From: a bacterium
GTDB taxonomy: Bacteria > Electryoneota > Electryoneia > Electryoneales > Electryoneaceae
Direction: 5' to 3'
Length of the DNA: 46,306 bases
NCBI GenBank assembly: GCA_019912845.1
Contig: JAIOHU010000265.1
Span: 1 to 46,306, forward strand
The translations under genes and the position numbers were made by a program. The notes under the pieces are model-generated. The model searched no databases and was not told the origin of the DNA. It was given only the letters and a program-made list of their open reading frames with translations. Positions 9,726 through 20,051 of this stretch are shown here, piece after piece (the stretch's first letter is position 1; every line of letters starts with the position of its first letter).

Positions 9726-9793
9726 CACTAGATTTATCCAGTATTAATCAGAGTCTCCACATCGAATTAGTAGACATTGGACAAGTCCAATGC
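9726..9793 (-). repeat. Paired-hairpin repeat (family B), minus orientation
   Basis: GCACTAGATTTATCCAGTAT ... CATTGGACAAGTCCAATG. Confidence 0.75.
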
Positions 9794-9892
9794 TAAATTT
9801 AGTAAAATTTGATTCAGTGAATGAAGGTATCGTGCAATATTTCCCACACTCACATTCAAATTCATATTCTGCATAGAATTAGCAAAAACAAA

Positions 9893-9928
9893 AAATCCCG
9901 CCTGAGTAAGATACAACTCTGGCGGGTT
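9893..9928 (-). terminator. Rho-independent terminator candidate for the 10001-12532 gene run
   Basis: Minus strand AACCCGCC..GGCGGGATTTTTTG: GC stem followed by T tract. Confidence 0.75.
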
Positions 9929-10000
9929 TGAATAAACACGATGTCCTTTCAGTTGGAGACAGACATTGAGGTTTTCTTCACATAAATCGATTTTCCTGCA

Positions 10001-11569
10001 CTACCGAGACCAAGAATCTCTCATCCATCGCTCTTCATAGTTAATCAAATATGGCATAGCTCCCAGATCAGGGAGAGAGCCGTCTGCATCATAAATTTCT
10101 AAAATTGTGCCACGGTTGATCGCAGGTGAGAACCAATTCAGCGAATAATTATTTGCCGGTTGCTGGACAAACATGGGTGGCGCATGAAGCAGAGCGGAGT
10201 TTTCCGAACTGCCGCTATAATCTGTGTTATTTGCATAGAACAGATTACCGCGATTTACCAACTCTCCCGGCGAACCACTTTTCAGGAGCGCAATATTTGA
10301 AAAATTGGTCAGAATAGAGTTTTCCAGATATACTGTCGTGCTGTCATCACTTTCCATAGTTACAGCATACCCACCATCATCAAATGTGCACTGATGAACG
10401 AACAGAGTGTCTTCAGTAGAATTCTCTGTTAAATGGATGGCTGCAGAATCGACCTCACTGAATATCACTCTTTCAACTTTCCCAGAGACCCCTTCACTGA
10501 GTTCAAACCCATGCTGAGGAGAATTTTGCACACTGAAGCCTGAAAATACGAAGCTGAAATCACCGGTCAGATTCAGAACACTCTTTCCTGTGGCAATTTT
10601 CTGCCCATTGATTATGGACTTCTCTACACCTGAACCGTTAAGTATCAAATGCTTGAGGGTGCTGTCTGGAGAGAAATAGAGTGGTTGTCCATATAGACCT
10701 CTGGCAAGGGAGATGGTTACAGTGTCGCTTTTATGTGATGCAAAATCAAGTGCTGTCTGCAGGCTGGCAAAACTACTGTCGCCGTAAAGATGAGGGGAGA
10801 GCAGGTTCCAGAGAGTATCACGTTCGACTGCATCAGGAATACCATCATAAAAAGCGAGATAACCAATATCGCCACGGTAATACCCCGATGTTGAGACACG
10901 TCTGCCGAGGTGAAGTGAGTTAGAACTGCTTTCCCAGTCGATAGACCTTGTTTGCATGGTTGAATTGTTCAGCTTGCCGTATGCCTGGTCGGATGTGATG
11001 ATGATTCTTGCGAGGTTCCACTCATCCGTGACAACTGCTGTGGAGAGATATCCTTCACCACTACCCCAGCGTAACAGCAGGTAATGGTGAGTGGGATTTT
11101 TTGTGGTGAAAACTTCATAAGTATCACCACCTTTTGAGAGGATATGAAAATCTGCACCAGCCTCCGGTTTGAAAAGAAGCTCAATCATCATCCCACCAGA
11201 ACGTGGATCAAGACTATCTTCGAGACTAATATTGACTGTGGCGACATCCGTAATGCCATCAAAGCTGTTGGCAAACATATCCCCGCCAGTTGCACCACCT
11301 GCTTGTGTGAAACTACCACCACCGAAGCTGATCGAATACTCCGCTCCTGAACGGCTCATATACTGGAATGAATCGGCACGTGCCACCCAGAGTGCAATCA
11401 TTTTCTCCGCTGGACGACCTGTCAGCGCTTCATACTGTTCAAGGTTTTCGAAATTCAGCCTGTGAGCAATGGCAGGATCGACCAGGTATTCACTTGCGAA
11501 TGCCCTGAGTGGAATCATCATTAACGGTATCAGGAGAATAACTATATTTCTCATTCTACTACCTCCCAT
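10001..11569 (-). CDS. Secreted protein with LamG/concanavalin-like domain and right-handed beta-helix segment
   Basis: Signal peptide MRNIVILLIPLMMIPLRAFA; SLEDSLDPRSGGMMIELLFKPE...LHLGRR; repeated beta-helix-like segment. Confidence 0.65.
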   Translation of the reverse strand: MGGSRMRNIVILLIPLMMIPLRAFASEYLVDPAIAHRLNFENLEQYEALTGRPAEKMIALWVARADSFQYMSRSGAEYSISFGGGSFTQAGGATGGDMFANSFDGITDVATVNISLEDSLDPRSGGMMIELLFKPEAGADFHILSKGGDTYEVFTTKNPTHHYLLLRWGSGEGYLSTAVVTDEWNLARIIITSDQAYGKLNNSTMQTRSIDWESSSNSLHLGRRVSTSGYYRGDIGYLAFYDGIPDAVERDTLWNLLSPHLYGDSSFASLQTALDFASHKSDTVTISLARGLYGQPLYFSPDSTLKHLILNGSGVEKSIINGQKIATGKSVLNLTGDFSFVFSGFSVQNSPQHGFELSEGVSGKVERVIFSEVDSAAIHLTENSTEDTLFVHQCTFDDGGYAVTMESDDSTTVYLENSILTNFSNIALLKSGSPGELVNRGNLFYANNTDYSGSSENSALLHAPPMFVQQPANNYSLNWFSPAINRGTILEIYDADGSLPDLGAMPYLINYEERWMRDSWSR

Positions 11570-11886
11570 TGTTGGGTGACGGTCAATGCTTGTGAATGGG
11601 TCTTCACTGCTTGGACAGTATCAACTCCGGCGTCATTCAGAAGCGTGAAAAGCTCACGATTCAGTGTGCCAAACTTAAGTTTGACACAGACTTGTGAACT
11701 ATCGGGCGAATAACGAGGTGCTGCCCAGTCCGCACTGCCTGAAAGAGTTTCCCATTGTTGGGTGGATAAAAATGCGTACTCGAAGGAGTCTTTCGGGAAT
11801 GTCGGTGCTGAGAGTAGCAGATTCAGCATAACAATCCCAATCAAACCATAGGTGAGATAGTGATGTGGTTTTGGAAACTTACTCAT
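11551..11886 (-). CDS. Small membrane-anchored hypothetical protein
   Basis: TM segment LTYGLIGIVMLNLLLSA; overlaps both neighbours, suggesting an operon. Confidence 0.6.
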   Translation of the reverse strand: MSKFPKPHHYLTYGLIGIVMLNLLLSAPTFPKDSFEYAFLSTQQWETLSGSADWAAPRYSPDSSQVCVKLKFGTLNRELFTLLNDAGVDTVQAVKTHSQALTVTQQWEVVE

Positions 11887-12532
11887 GTTTTTTTCCTCGG
11901 TTGGGGTTAGAGTGATGAACTGTGGAATCGAAGAGTTTGAGGGGAAATGTGTGTTGGGGTCGATGGTTTACCCTTCCTGAATGACATAGCTGCAGAAATT
12001 CTTGCCATCCATCCTTTCTGCGAATGGCAATACATCCCGCCGACCAGCCATTTACTTCATCCTCTATCACTGGAAATGCATCGTGTATGTTGATCGTAAA
12101 AAATCCAGGACCATCGCGTACCTTCCTGGTGGACGAGTCTGGGGTTACACCGGGTGGGTATCGGTCTATGATAAAGGGTTCAGCCTGGATTAACGCGGGA
12201 CGTCCCCGGTGCAAGCCTCGTTGGAAACGATAGACTTGACCTGTACTCAACCAGGCGATTCCTTTAGGATTCGGGTGTTTTGGAATACCGGGATCAGTTG
12301 TGCAACGGAAGGGGTGGATTAAACTTCCCTTTGCAACAACGATGCAGTCATTCCAGGAGTTTTGTTCACTACCAAAGTAATTCCGTAGAGCTACCAACTG
12401 CACATACTCTGCATGTACTGGAAAAGGCAGATTTTGGAATATGATGGATTTGACGATGGACGAAATTGTAAAGTTCATTTGAGGAGAGGATGTTGTTAGG
12501 CTGAAGTTTTGAAGCTTTGGGGGGATGTTCAA
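11879..12532 (-). CDS. L,D-transpeptidase/YkuD-like (possible endolysin-like) protein
   Basis: DGPGFFTINIHDAF...NGWSAGCIAIRRKDGWQEFLQLC: His ... S-A-G-C catalytic-like motif. Confidence 0.55.
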   Translation of the reverse strand: MNIPPKLQNFSLTTSSPQMNFTISSIVKSIIFQNLPFPVHAEYVQLVALRNYFGSEQNSWNDCIVVAKGSLIHPFRCTTDPGIPKHPNPKGIAWLSTGQVYRFQRGLHRGRPALIQAEPFIIDRYPPGVTPDSSTRKVRDGPGFFTINIHDAFPVIEDEVNGWSAGCIAIRRKDGWQEFLQLCHSGRVNHRPQHTFPLKLFDSTVHHSNPNRGKKHE

Positions 12533-12934
12533 TATCGGAAATATATCCGACCCTGTAATATACCTCTCCAGTGAACATTTGTCAAGTACTCAAACAGATG
12601 AAAAGCATGAAATAAAACCTCTATCATCTCGTAAAAAACCGTTTAACCTTAAACAACTCTTTTTCATTTATGAGAGATACCCGAGAGACACTTCGAGGGA
12701 TCATGAATATAAAATGTCTTAATATACCCATAGAATAATTTAATAGAACTATATAGGTAGTAGTCCAGTTTATTTTAGATTATATCAACAATAAAAATCC
12801 TTATATACTAATTTTTGTACGTTATCCTTTGTTATCTGACATAATCGATCTGACGAAAAAGTTGATCCATGAATTCTTATTTATTACATTAGACCGTTCA
12901 ATCAAGAGGGTGAGGGCCAAGCTGGAAATGAACC

Positions 12935-13696
12935 GTGGGACTTAAGATAGATGCACGCGCACGTTTGATCGCTGGTATGATACTTGTTGCCAGCGTGATG
13001 GCAATTCCAGTTGGGGTTGGACTATGGATAGCGGGTGGTTTTGTCTTATTCATGCTGATTATTGTAAGAGGTGAGTTACGCCGTGTGATAACCCCGCTCT
13101 ATGCACTTGGCTGGATGTTTTTGTTAACGATTGTGATTCAAGGTTTGTCCACACCCGGGCATATTCTCTGGGATTGGGAAGCTGCGAATCTGACCCTCAC
13201 CGAAGAGGGAGTGATCCGAGGCGTGCTACTCTCGGGAAGACTTGCGGGTGCGACAATTGTCGCTGGCATTTTACTTGTATCGATTGGATCGTTGGAAGGG
13301 ATACGTGCGCTGGAATCAATGCTTAAACCGTTGAAAAAAATTGGTATACCTGTGGGTAGCGCAACATTGGTACTCGCTTTGGCTTTACGTTTTGTTCCGA
13401 CCTTGTATGATGAGGCAATGCAGTTGAAGAAAGCGTTGATCGCACGTGGCTGGTCGCCTGGAAAAGGGATTATCTCACGAGTACGTGCCTGGCTACCTTT
13501 GATCGTTCCCATCCTGGTTTCTGGTTTGCGACGAGCGGATGATCTAGCACGGTCGCTGGTGATCCGTGGCTATAATCCGGAAGGCGAGCGAACATCATTG
13601 CATGTGTTGCGTTGGGGGGGGCGTGAAACTTTGCTGGTTGTTGCCGGATGTTTACCATTGATCATCTTCGGCATGGAAAAGGTAATCATACATTGA
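12935..13696 (+). CDS. ECF transporter T component (EcfT/CbiQ family)
   Basis: KIDARARLIAGMILV; ALALRFVPTLYDEAMQLKKALIARGW; LRRADDLARSLVIRGYN. Confidence 0.85.
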   Translation: MGLKIDARARLIAGMILVASVMAIPVGVGLWIAGGFVLFMLIIVRGELRRVITPLYALGWMFLLTIVIQGLSTPGHILWDWEAANLTLTEEGVIRGVLLSGRLAGATIVAGILLVSIGSLEGIRALESMLKPLKKIGIPVGSATLVLALALRFVPTLYDEAMQLKKALIARGWSPGKGIISRVRAWLPLIVPILVSGLRRADDLARSLVIRGYNPEGERTSLHVLRWGGRETLLVVAGCLPLIIFGMEKVIIH

Positions 13697-14496
13697 GCGA
13701 ATCGGGTGCTGATACTTCTCGAATAAGGATGAATGTCTCTTACAATGGGGAGAAATTCAAAGGATTCCAGATTCAACCTGATCAGATAACTGTGCAAGGG
13801 GAGCTGGAAGCTGCACTGGGAAAGTTCTACGGCAATGAAGTTGTTCGTGTAAATGCAGCTGGCAGAACGGATACTGGAGTGCATGCTGTTACCCAGGTTG
13901 TCCATTTTGATGAACCGACTCCTAGAGTCAGAAAAAAATTAGAAAAAGCTCTATCTGCTCTTGTTTCTTCCGATATTCTGGTTTGGAGATTTCGGGAAGT
14001 TCAAACAGATTTTCATTCACGATACAGTGCCAGGGGGAGAATTTATCGTTATCGGATACTCAACTCTCCGAACCCTTTTTTTGAACGATTCGCCTGGTTT
14101 CCAGGGTACAAAGCAGCAGTAGAACGTTTGGCATCTGAAGCGTCAATTTTTTCAGGAAGTTATGATTTTTCAAGATTTTCCATCAGGCCAGACCCAGATG
14201 AAAGCCCCATTTGCAATATCGAGGAAATTGCTATATATGAAGACCAATTGGGAATTCTGTTGGAGATAAAAGCGGACAGATTTTTAAGACGGATGGTTCG
14301 AACACTGGTTGGCACACTTGTGGAGCTGGCAACCGACCGTATGGAGCGAGAGTCAGTTATAAAGGCGTTACAGGGTGACAATCTACGTGTGGGTGTTCCG
14401 GCACCGGCGCAGGGTTTGGCACTCTATGATATACATTATGAAATCAATGATAAACTGGATATTCCTCCCCATTCACCTTGGAGTTTAATTAGATGA
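13693..14496 (+). CDS. truA: tRNA pseudouridine(38-40) synthase TruA (TTG start proposed; listed ORF starts at 13648)
   Basis: [46 protein letters not shown]. Confidence 0.95.
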   Translation: MSESGADTSRIRMNVSYNGEKFKGFQIQPDQITVQGELEAALGKFYGNEVVRVNAAGRTDTGVHAVTQVVHFDEPTPRVRKKLEKALSALVSSDILVWRFREVQTDFHSRYSARGRIYRYRILNSPNPFFERFAWFPGYKAAVERLASEASIFSGSYDFSRFSIRPDPDESPICNIEEIAIYEDQLGILLEIKADRFLRRMVRTLVGTLVELATDRMERESVIKALQGDNLRVGVPAPAQGLALYDIHYEINDKLDIPPHSPWSLIR

Positions 14497-15137
14497 AACT
14501 TTTCATTGACACCGCAGACATAAACGAGATTCGTGAAGCGGCTGAAATGGGTGTTATCGATGGAGTTACAACGAATCCATCACTCGTATCGAAGACAGGC
14601 AAACCCTTCCGTCAAGTAATTGATGAAATCCTTAAAGTGGTTGATGGTCCTATTTCTGCAGAGGTTGTTGCATTAGATTTTGCGGGGATGCTTGCAGAAG
14701 GCAAAGACCTTGCTAAAATCCACAAGAATATCGTTGTGAAAGTTCCGTTGACAGTGGATGGTTTAAAAGCAGCGAGAGCATTAAGTGATGAAGGCATTCC
14801 AGTGAATCAGACTTTATGCTTCTCTCCGATGCAAGCCATGCTTTCTGCAAAAGCAGGCGCTGCATATATCAGTCCGTTTGTGGGAAGATTGGATGATATC
14901 AGCCAGGATGGGATGGAGTTAATTCGTCAAATCGTGCAGATATATGAGAACTACGATTTCACTACTGAGGTACTTGTTGCTTCTGTCCGGAATCCAATTC
15001 ATCTGCTGGAATCTGCGCTAATCGGTGCCGATGTCGCAACGGTTCCATTAAAAGTGATCAAGCAACTTACACACCATCCTTTGACCGATAAGGGATTGGA
15101 TGCGTTTTTAGCTGACTGGGAAAAAGTTCCAAAATAA
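14493..15137 (+). CDS. Transaldolase / fructose-6-phosphate aldolase family
   Basis: [57 protein letters not shown]. Confidence 0.95.
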   Translation: MKLFIDTADINEIREAAEMGVIDGVTTNPSLVSKTGKPFRQVIDEILKVVDGPISAEVVALDFAGMLAEGKDLAKIHKNIVVKVPLTVDGLKAARALSDEGIPVNQTLCFSPMQAMLSAKAGAAYISPFVGRLDDISQDGMELIRQIVQIYENYDFTTEVLVASVRNPIHLLESALIGADVATVPLKVIKQLTHHPLTDKGLDAFLADWEKVPK

Positions 15138-16369
15138 TGGTTACCTTCCTTAGATGGTTTTTTGCCGGGTTGATGATCAGTGTAGGCTCGGTGGCACTTA
15201 TCTATCTTGGTGCTGCTTTGCAGGAAGATGGAAAAGTGAAACAGGTGTCCTCTGTGGTTGATTCAAAGGTTGCAACCGCTCAGGATCAAACTGAGGAAGA
15301 CCGTCGTGCGATAAACGATCAGCTTCACCGCTCACGGCGTAATTCGATTACCGAAGCGATTCTGGTAGCAGAGCCGGCAGTCGTTGGGATCACCGTCACA
15401 CAGGTGCGAGAATATCGTGCGTATAATCCGATGTTCGAGGACCCATTTTTCCGGCAGTTTTTTAATATCCCAGAACGAATCTACCGTGAGAAGGTTGAAA
15501 ATCTTGGCTCGGGATTTATTATCTCGGATGATGGCTATGTGTTGACCAATGAGCATGTGGTGCATGAAGCAAATGAGATAGTCGTTACCATGACAGGCGG
15601 AGTACACAAAGAGGGTAAACGCTTTGAAGCAAAGGTTGTCGGCACCAATTACGACTTTGATATTGCTTTATTGAAAATTGATGGCAAAAATCTTCCCTAC
15701 TTGAATATCGCCCTTGAAGAAAACCCGATTGTGGGTGAATGGGTTATGGCTATCGGCAATCCGTTTGGTTTATTTGACATAAATGACCAACCCTCTGTCT
15801 CTGTTGGTGTGGTTTCTGCGATAGGGCGTGATTTTGAGCGCAATGAGGATGGACGGCAATACCGTAACATGCTCCAGACAGACGCTGCGATTAATCCAGG
15901 AAACTCCGGTGGACCGTTAATCAATGTGCTCGGCGAAGTTATTGGAATGAACACCTTCATTTTCAGTGGCAAGGGTGGCGGATCGGTGGGTATCGGTTTT
16001 GCGATTCCTGCGGATATTCTGCAGGCGAACGTCGATCGTCTCAGGGGACGAGGTGAACTTCAGAAGGATATCTACACCGGCTTGATCGTTCAGGATATCG
16101 ATCGCCGAATTGCATTAAGTCTAGGTTATCCTTCAACTGAAGGTGTTCTGGTAACCGAGATAGAAAAGGATAGCCCAGCGGACAAATCCGAACTGGAACC
16201 GGTGGATATCATCTATGAGATCGAAGGAACTTCGATTAAGAGTGTATCAACGATAAAGAATTATTTCCGTAACCGTGATTTACGTGTAGGTGATGTGCTG
16301 TCTGGAAAATATTTCAGGAATGGCAAAGAATATAAATTCATGATGGAACTGGAGGCGAAACCAGATTGA
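15137..16369 (+). CDS. HtrA/Deg-type trypsin-like serine protease with PDZ domain
   Basis: GSGFIISDDGYVLTNEHVV; DFDIALLKID; TDAAINPGNSGGPLIN. Confidence 0.95.
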   Translation: MVTFLRWFFAGLMISVGSVALIYLGAALQEDGKVKQVSSVVDSKVATAQDQTEEDRRAINDQLHRSRRNSITEAILVAEPAVVGITVTQVREYRAYNPMFEDPFFRQFFNIPERIYREKVENLGSGFIISDDGYVLTNEHVVHEANEIVVTMTGGVHKEGKRFEAKVVGTNYDFDIALLKIDGKNLPYLNIALEENPIVGEWVMAIGNPFGLFDINDQPSVSVGVVSAIGRDFERNEDGRQYRNMLQTDAAINPGNSGGPLINVLGEVIGMNTFIFSGKGGGSVGIGFAIPADILQANVDRLRGRGELQKDIYTGLIVQDIDRRIALSLGYPSTEGVLVTEIEKDSPADKSELEPVDIIYEIEGTSIKSVSTIKNYFRNRDLRVGDVLSGKYFRNGKEYKFMMELEAKPD

Positions 16370-17694
16370 TTGAACGCTACACACGCGCTGAGATGGGTGC
16401 CATCTGGCAGGAAGAGCACAAATTAAGCTGCTGGCTCCAGGTTGAAAAGGCAGTCTGTTCTGCCTGGACGAAACGTGGAATTATTCCACCCGATGCGTTA
16501 CAGGAAATCCTGAATAAATCGGATTTTGATCTGAAACGTGTCCAGGAAATCGAAGCGGAAACTCATCATGATGTTATCGCTTTCCTGACTTCAGTTTCGG
16601 AATTTGTGGGACCCTCATCACGTTTCATTCACCTGGGAATGACCTCTTCCGATATGCTGGACACTGGTCTCGCTTTACAGATTAAGGAATCGGGACCTCT
16701 GATTCTCAAGCTGTGTGATAACTTACTGGATGCGTTGAAAGAGAAGGCACTCGAATATAAAAATCTTCCGGCGGTGGGACGTACACACGGTATTCACGCT
16801 GAACCGGTCAGTTTCGGGTTACGTTTTGCTCGTTTTTACGAACAGATGGAACGTGCACGTAAACGTTTCAAGCAGGCATGGGATGCAGCCTCAGTGGGTA
16901 AAATTTCCGGTGCGGTTGGATGTTATGTCCACCTTGAACCGGTAATGGAAGAGGAGGTAATGGACTCCCTCGGTTTGGGAGTTGCGCCAATTTCTTCGCA
17001 GGTGGTCTCACGTGACCGTCACGCAGACCTCCTCGCAGCAATAGCGTTGATAGGTGCAATCCTTGAAAGTATTGCACTCGAAGTGCGTCATTTGCAGCGT
17101 ACTGAAGTTGGTGAGGCGCGTGAAGGTTTTGCTAAGGGGCAAAAAGGCTCTTCTGCGATGCCGCACAAACGGAATCCGATCAACGCGGAGAAGATATGCG
17201 GAATGGCACGAGTGTTGCGTGCGAACATGCACGCCGGCTATGAAAATGTTGCGCTCTGGCATGAACGTGATATTTCGCATTCGTCGGTTGAACGTATTAT
17301 CTTGCCCGACAGTTTTATCGCGTTGGATTATCTTTTGCATCTGACTGTCAAACTTGTTACAAATCTGGTTGTAGATGAAGCTCAAGTGAAAAAAGTGCTT
17401 GAACTAACTGGGGGGGCGATATTTTCCGAGGGGTTGCTGCTTCATCAGATAAGACAGGGAAACACCAGAGAAGATGCGTACAAGGTTGTTCAGAAGCTGG
17501 CTCATTCAGCTCTGGACAGCGGAGTATCTTTTCAGGATACTGTCATAGACCAGTACGAATATAGAGATGATGTCGAAAGAAAAGACATCCAGAGAATTTT
17601 CGATTTGGATCACGCATTACGCAATGTTGATGCGATTTTCCAAAGACTTGGGCTATTGCCCGATGAACCTTCAACAGCCCGTGAAGGAGAGTAG
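16366..17694 (+). CDS. purB: Adenylosuccinate lyase
   Basis: HLGMTSSDMLDTG; GRTHGIHAEP; KGSSAMPHKRNPINAE. Confidence 0.95.
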   Translation: MIERYTRAEMGAIWQEEHKLSCWLQVEKAVCSAWTKRGIIPPDALQEILNKSDFDLKRVQEIEAETHHDVIAFLTSVSEFVGPSSRFIHLGMTSSDMLDTGLALQIKESGPLILKLCDNLLDALKEKALEYKNLPAVGRTHGIHAEPVSFGLRFARFYEQMERARKRFKQAWDAASVGKISGAVGCYVHLEPVMEEEVMDSLGLGVAPISSQVVSRDRHADLLAAIALIGAILESIALEVRHLQRTEVGEAREGFAKGQKGSSAMPHKRNPINAEKICGMARVLRANMHAGYENVALWHERDISHSSVERIILPDSFIALDYLLHLTVKLVTNLVVDEAQVKKVLELTGGAIFSEGLLLHQIRQGNTREDAYKVVQKLAHSALDSGVSFQDTVIDQYEYRDDVERKDIQRIFDLDHALRNVDAIFQRLGLLPDEPSTAREGE

Positions 17695-17696
17695 GT

Positions 17697-18410
17697 ATGG
17701 AAAAAAAGGATTTGCTATACGAAGGCAAGGCAAAAATCCTTTACCTGACAGAGGATACGAATCTGCTCATCCAGCAGTTCAAGGATGATTTATCCGCATT
17801 CAATGGTACAAAAAAAGGTAATTTCAAGGATAAAGGCAAAATAAGTAACGCAATTGCAACTTATCTTTTTGAGTATCTGGAAAACTATCATGTACCGACT
17901 CATTTTGTGAAGCAGCTAGGCGATACTGAAATGCTGGTTAAACGTCTCGAAATGATCCCGGTGGAAGTAGTTGTACGAAATATCGCAACTGCGACACTTG
18001 CAAAGACTTACAATATCGAAGAGGGTAAGGTTCTCGATTATCCCATTATTGAATATTACCTCAAGGATGATAACCTGGGCGATCCGATGATTAATGAACA
18101 TCACGCGTACGCCATGGGCTTTGCGACACCTGAGGAAATGCGGTTGATCTCACGTGTGGCATCAAAGGTAAATGCGATTTTCAAATCTTTTTTTGCGCGA
18201 CGTGGTCTTTCGATTGTCGATTTCAAGCTGGAATTCGGTAAACATGGACGTGATCTGGTTATAGGCGACGAGATTACTCCCGATACCTGCCGTATCTGGG
18301 ACAAAAAAACCGGAAAGAAAATGGACAAAGACCGATTCCGTTACGATATGGGCGGAGTCGATAAAGTTTATCAGGAGTTGCTCGACCGTATCGTGAGCAC
18401 AGCGGTTTAA
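17697..18410 (+). CDS. purC: Phosphoribosylaminoimidazole-succinocarboxamide synthase
   Basis: LYEGKAKILYLTEDTNLLIQQFKDDLSAFNG; VEVVVRNIATATLAKTY; GDEITPDTCRIWD. Confidence 0.95.
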   Translation: MEKKDLLYEGKAKILYLTEDTNLLIQQFKDDLSAFNGTKKGNFKDKGKISNAIATYLFEYLENYHVPTHFVKQLGDTEMLVKRLEMIPVEVVVRNIATATLAKTYNIEEGKVLDYPIIEYYLKDDNLGDPMINEHHAYAMGFATPEEMRLISRVASKVNAIFKSFFARRGLSIVDFKLEFGKHGRDLVIGDEITPDTCRIWDKKTGKKMDKDRFRYDMGGVDKVYQELLDRIVSTAV

Positions 18411-18535
18411 TACTCTGGAGTCAACAATAGCATCACATTTAAGGTTTGTGAGTTGAAGATATTTAGGGCAAGTTCTACCTATTGGAGCTTGCTCATTTTT
18501 CTCTCTAGTGCATTTCTCGAAAGTATTGTCCGATC

Positions 18536-18570
18536 GCGTCATGCCAGCGTGGTGTTAGCTGGCATCCAGG
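18536..18570. repeat. Family A palindromic repeat
   Basis: GCGTCATGCCAGCGTGGTGTTAGCTGGCATCCAGG. Confidence 0.85.
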
Positions 18571-18684
18571 AAGGTATTAATACTATTGATTTCAGGACTA
18601 ATTGGAAGACAGCAATCCGAACGACACAAACATATAACAGTTTAGCATGAGATAATAATTCCAAGAATCAGTATAATCGAAAGG

Positions 18685-19332
18685 TTGATCAGAATGTTCG
18701 CTGCTGAGGGTATCCCCTTTATCGCGCCAGTAATTGTGCTTTTTCTACTTGCCCTCTACAGGACAATGAATCGTCCCGCATGGTATACCTATTCCCTCAC
18801 CTCATTTTTTGCCTTACTGCTGCTAGGTATGCTTATGTTTTTCAGAGACCCGCAGATTGAACTGCCCGGCGAGCATGAGATTGTAGCACCCACCCATGGA
18901 ACTGTTTTAAGCGTCATTAAGCATACTGATGGTTCAACAGAAATCGATGTTTTCCTCTCCCTACTGGATGTCCATGCCATACGTACTGTTGTCAGTGGTA
19001 AAATAAGCAATATCGAGTACCAACCTGGAAAGTTTTTTCCCGCCTCCCAGGATTCCGCTGATGTCAATAATGAATACATTCGTTTCACAATCGAAACTCC
19101 ATACGGTATAATCAAAGAACGTATCCTGGCTGGTCTGGTTACAAGACGCATTGTTCACAATGTTCTCGTAAATGACAGCGTGAAAGCGGGGCAACGGATC
19201 GGTTTCATACGTTTTGGTTCCCGTTCTGAAGTAACCATTCCCCCCGGTTTGAGACCTTTGGTGGCTGTGGGTGATAAATTGAAGGGTGGTATTACCCCAT
19301 TTGCGGAAGTTATACCCGGGAATAAGCCATGA
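18685..19332 (+). CDS. psd: Phosphatidylserine decarboxylase (short/archaeal-type)
   Basis: FRDPQIELPG; VAPTHGTVLSV; IRFGSRSEVTIPPG. Confidence 0.85.
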   Translation: MIRMFAAEGIPFIAPVIVLFLLALYRTMNRPAWYTYSLTSFFALLLLGMLMFFRDPQIELPGEHEIVAPTHGTVLSVIKHTDGSTEIDVFLSLLDVHAIRTVVSGKISNIEYQPGKFFPASQDSADVNNEYIRFTIETPYGIIKERILAGLVTRRIVHNVLVNDSVKAGQRIGFIRFGSRSEVTIPPGLRPLVAVGDKLKGGITPFAEVIPGNKP

Positions 19333-20006
19333 AGCGCACCCCACGTTCACTTCCGATGATAATGACACTTGGCAATATGGCATGCGGAATTGTCGCCATG
19401 TTGTTGAGTATGAGAGGGCATTTTGAGAGCGCTGTTCCTCTTGTTCTCATGGCTGCGGTTCTCGATGCAATGGATGGCTGGGCTGCACGGAAGCTGAAAA
19501 TAGCGGGCGTAGTTGGGGCAAAGGCGGATACCATCGCGGATGTTGTCTCATTTGCTGCTGCACCGTCAGTGTTGGTCGGGAATGTACTGGGTGGTATTCA
19601 GGGGTATATATTCGGTGGCTTGTTCGCGGGCTTTATCCTTGCCAGACTGATCCGTTACCACCTGCGCCCGATGCCACGAGGGGTTTTCCTCGGCTTGCCC
19701 TCTCCGACTGCAGCCATGCCTGTTGTAATGGTTACAGTGCTGGCGACTCGCGGCATCCTTCCCGACTTCGCACCCATGGCGGCGGTGCTGATCTTCGGTG
19801 GTTTTGCAGTCTCCTCTATCCGTTTCCCCGGCTGGCACAATCCAGCACTCCAGTTCCTGCCACCTATTGGCATGAAACTCTTCTACGGAATCGGTATCCT
19901 CAGCCTGTTTCTCTATCCTGTCTACACAACACTGGCGTTGCATCTTCTCTATATTTTTGCCGGGACTCAACTCTTGAAACGATTTGAGAAGAAAATGAAA
20001 CTTTGA
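19329..20006 (+). CDS. pssA: CDP-diacylglycerol--serine O-phosphatidyltransferase
   Basis: TLGNMACGIVAMLLSMRG; DAMDGWAARKLKIAGVVGAKADTIADVVSF (CDP-alcohol phosphotransferase motif). Confidence 0.9.
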   Translation: MKRTPRSLPMIMTLGNMACGIVAMLLSMRGHFESAVPLVLMAAVLDAMDGWAARKLKIAGVVGAKADTIADVVSFAAAPSVLVGNVLGGIQGYIFGGLFAGFILARLIRYHLRPMPRGVFLGLPSPTAAMPVVMVTVLATRGILPDFAPMAAVLIFGGFAVSSIRFPGWHNPALQFLPPIGMKLFYGIGILSLFLYPVYTTLALHLLYIFAGTQLLKRFEKKMKL

Positions 20007-20051
20007 GCAAGCCAAACTAAGACTTGCTCAAAGCCAAGCACCAAACTTTAT

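Noticed and set aside
9961-10024. Possible out-of-frame T9SS sorting tail (GKSIYVKK) downstream of the 10001 gene stop
   Set aside because: Too short and lacks the preceding PNPFN and GREV motifs; likely chance
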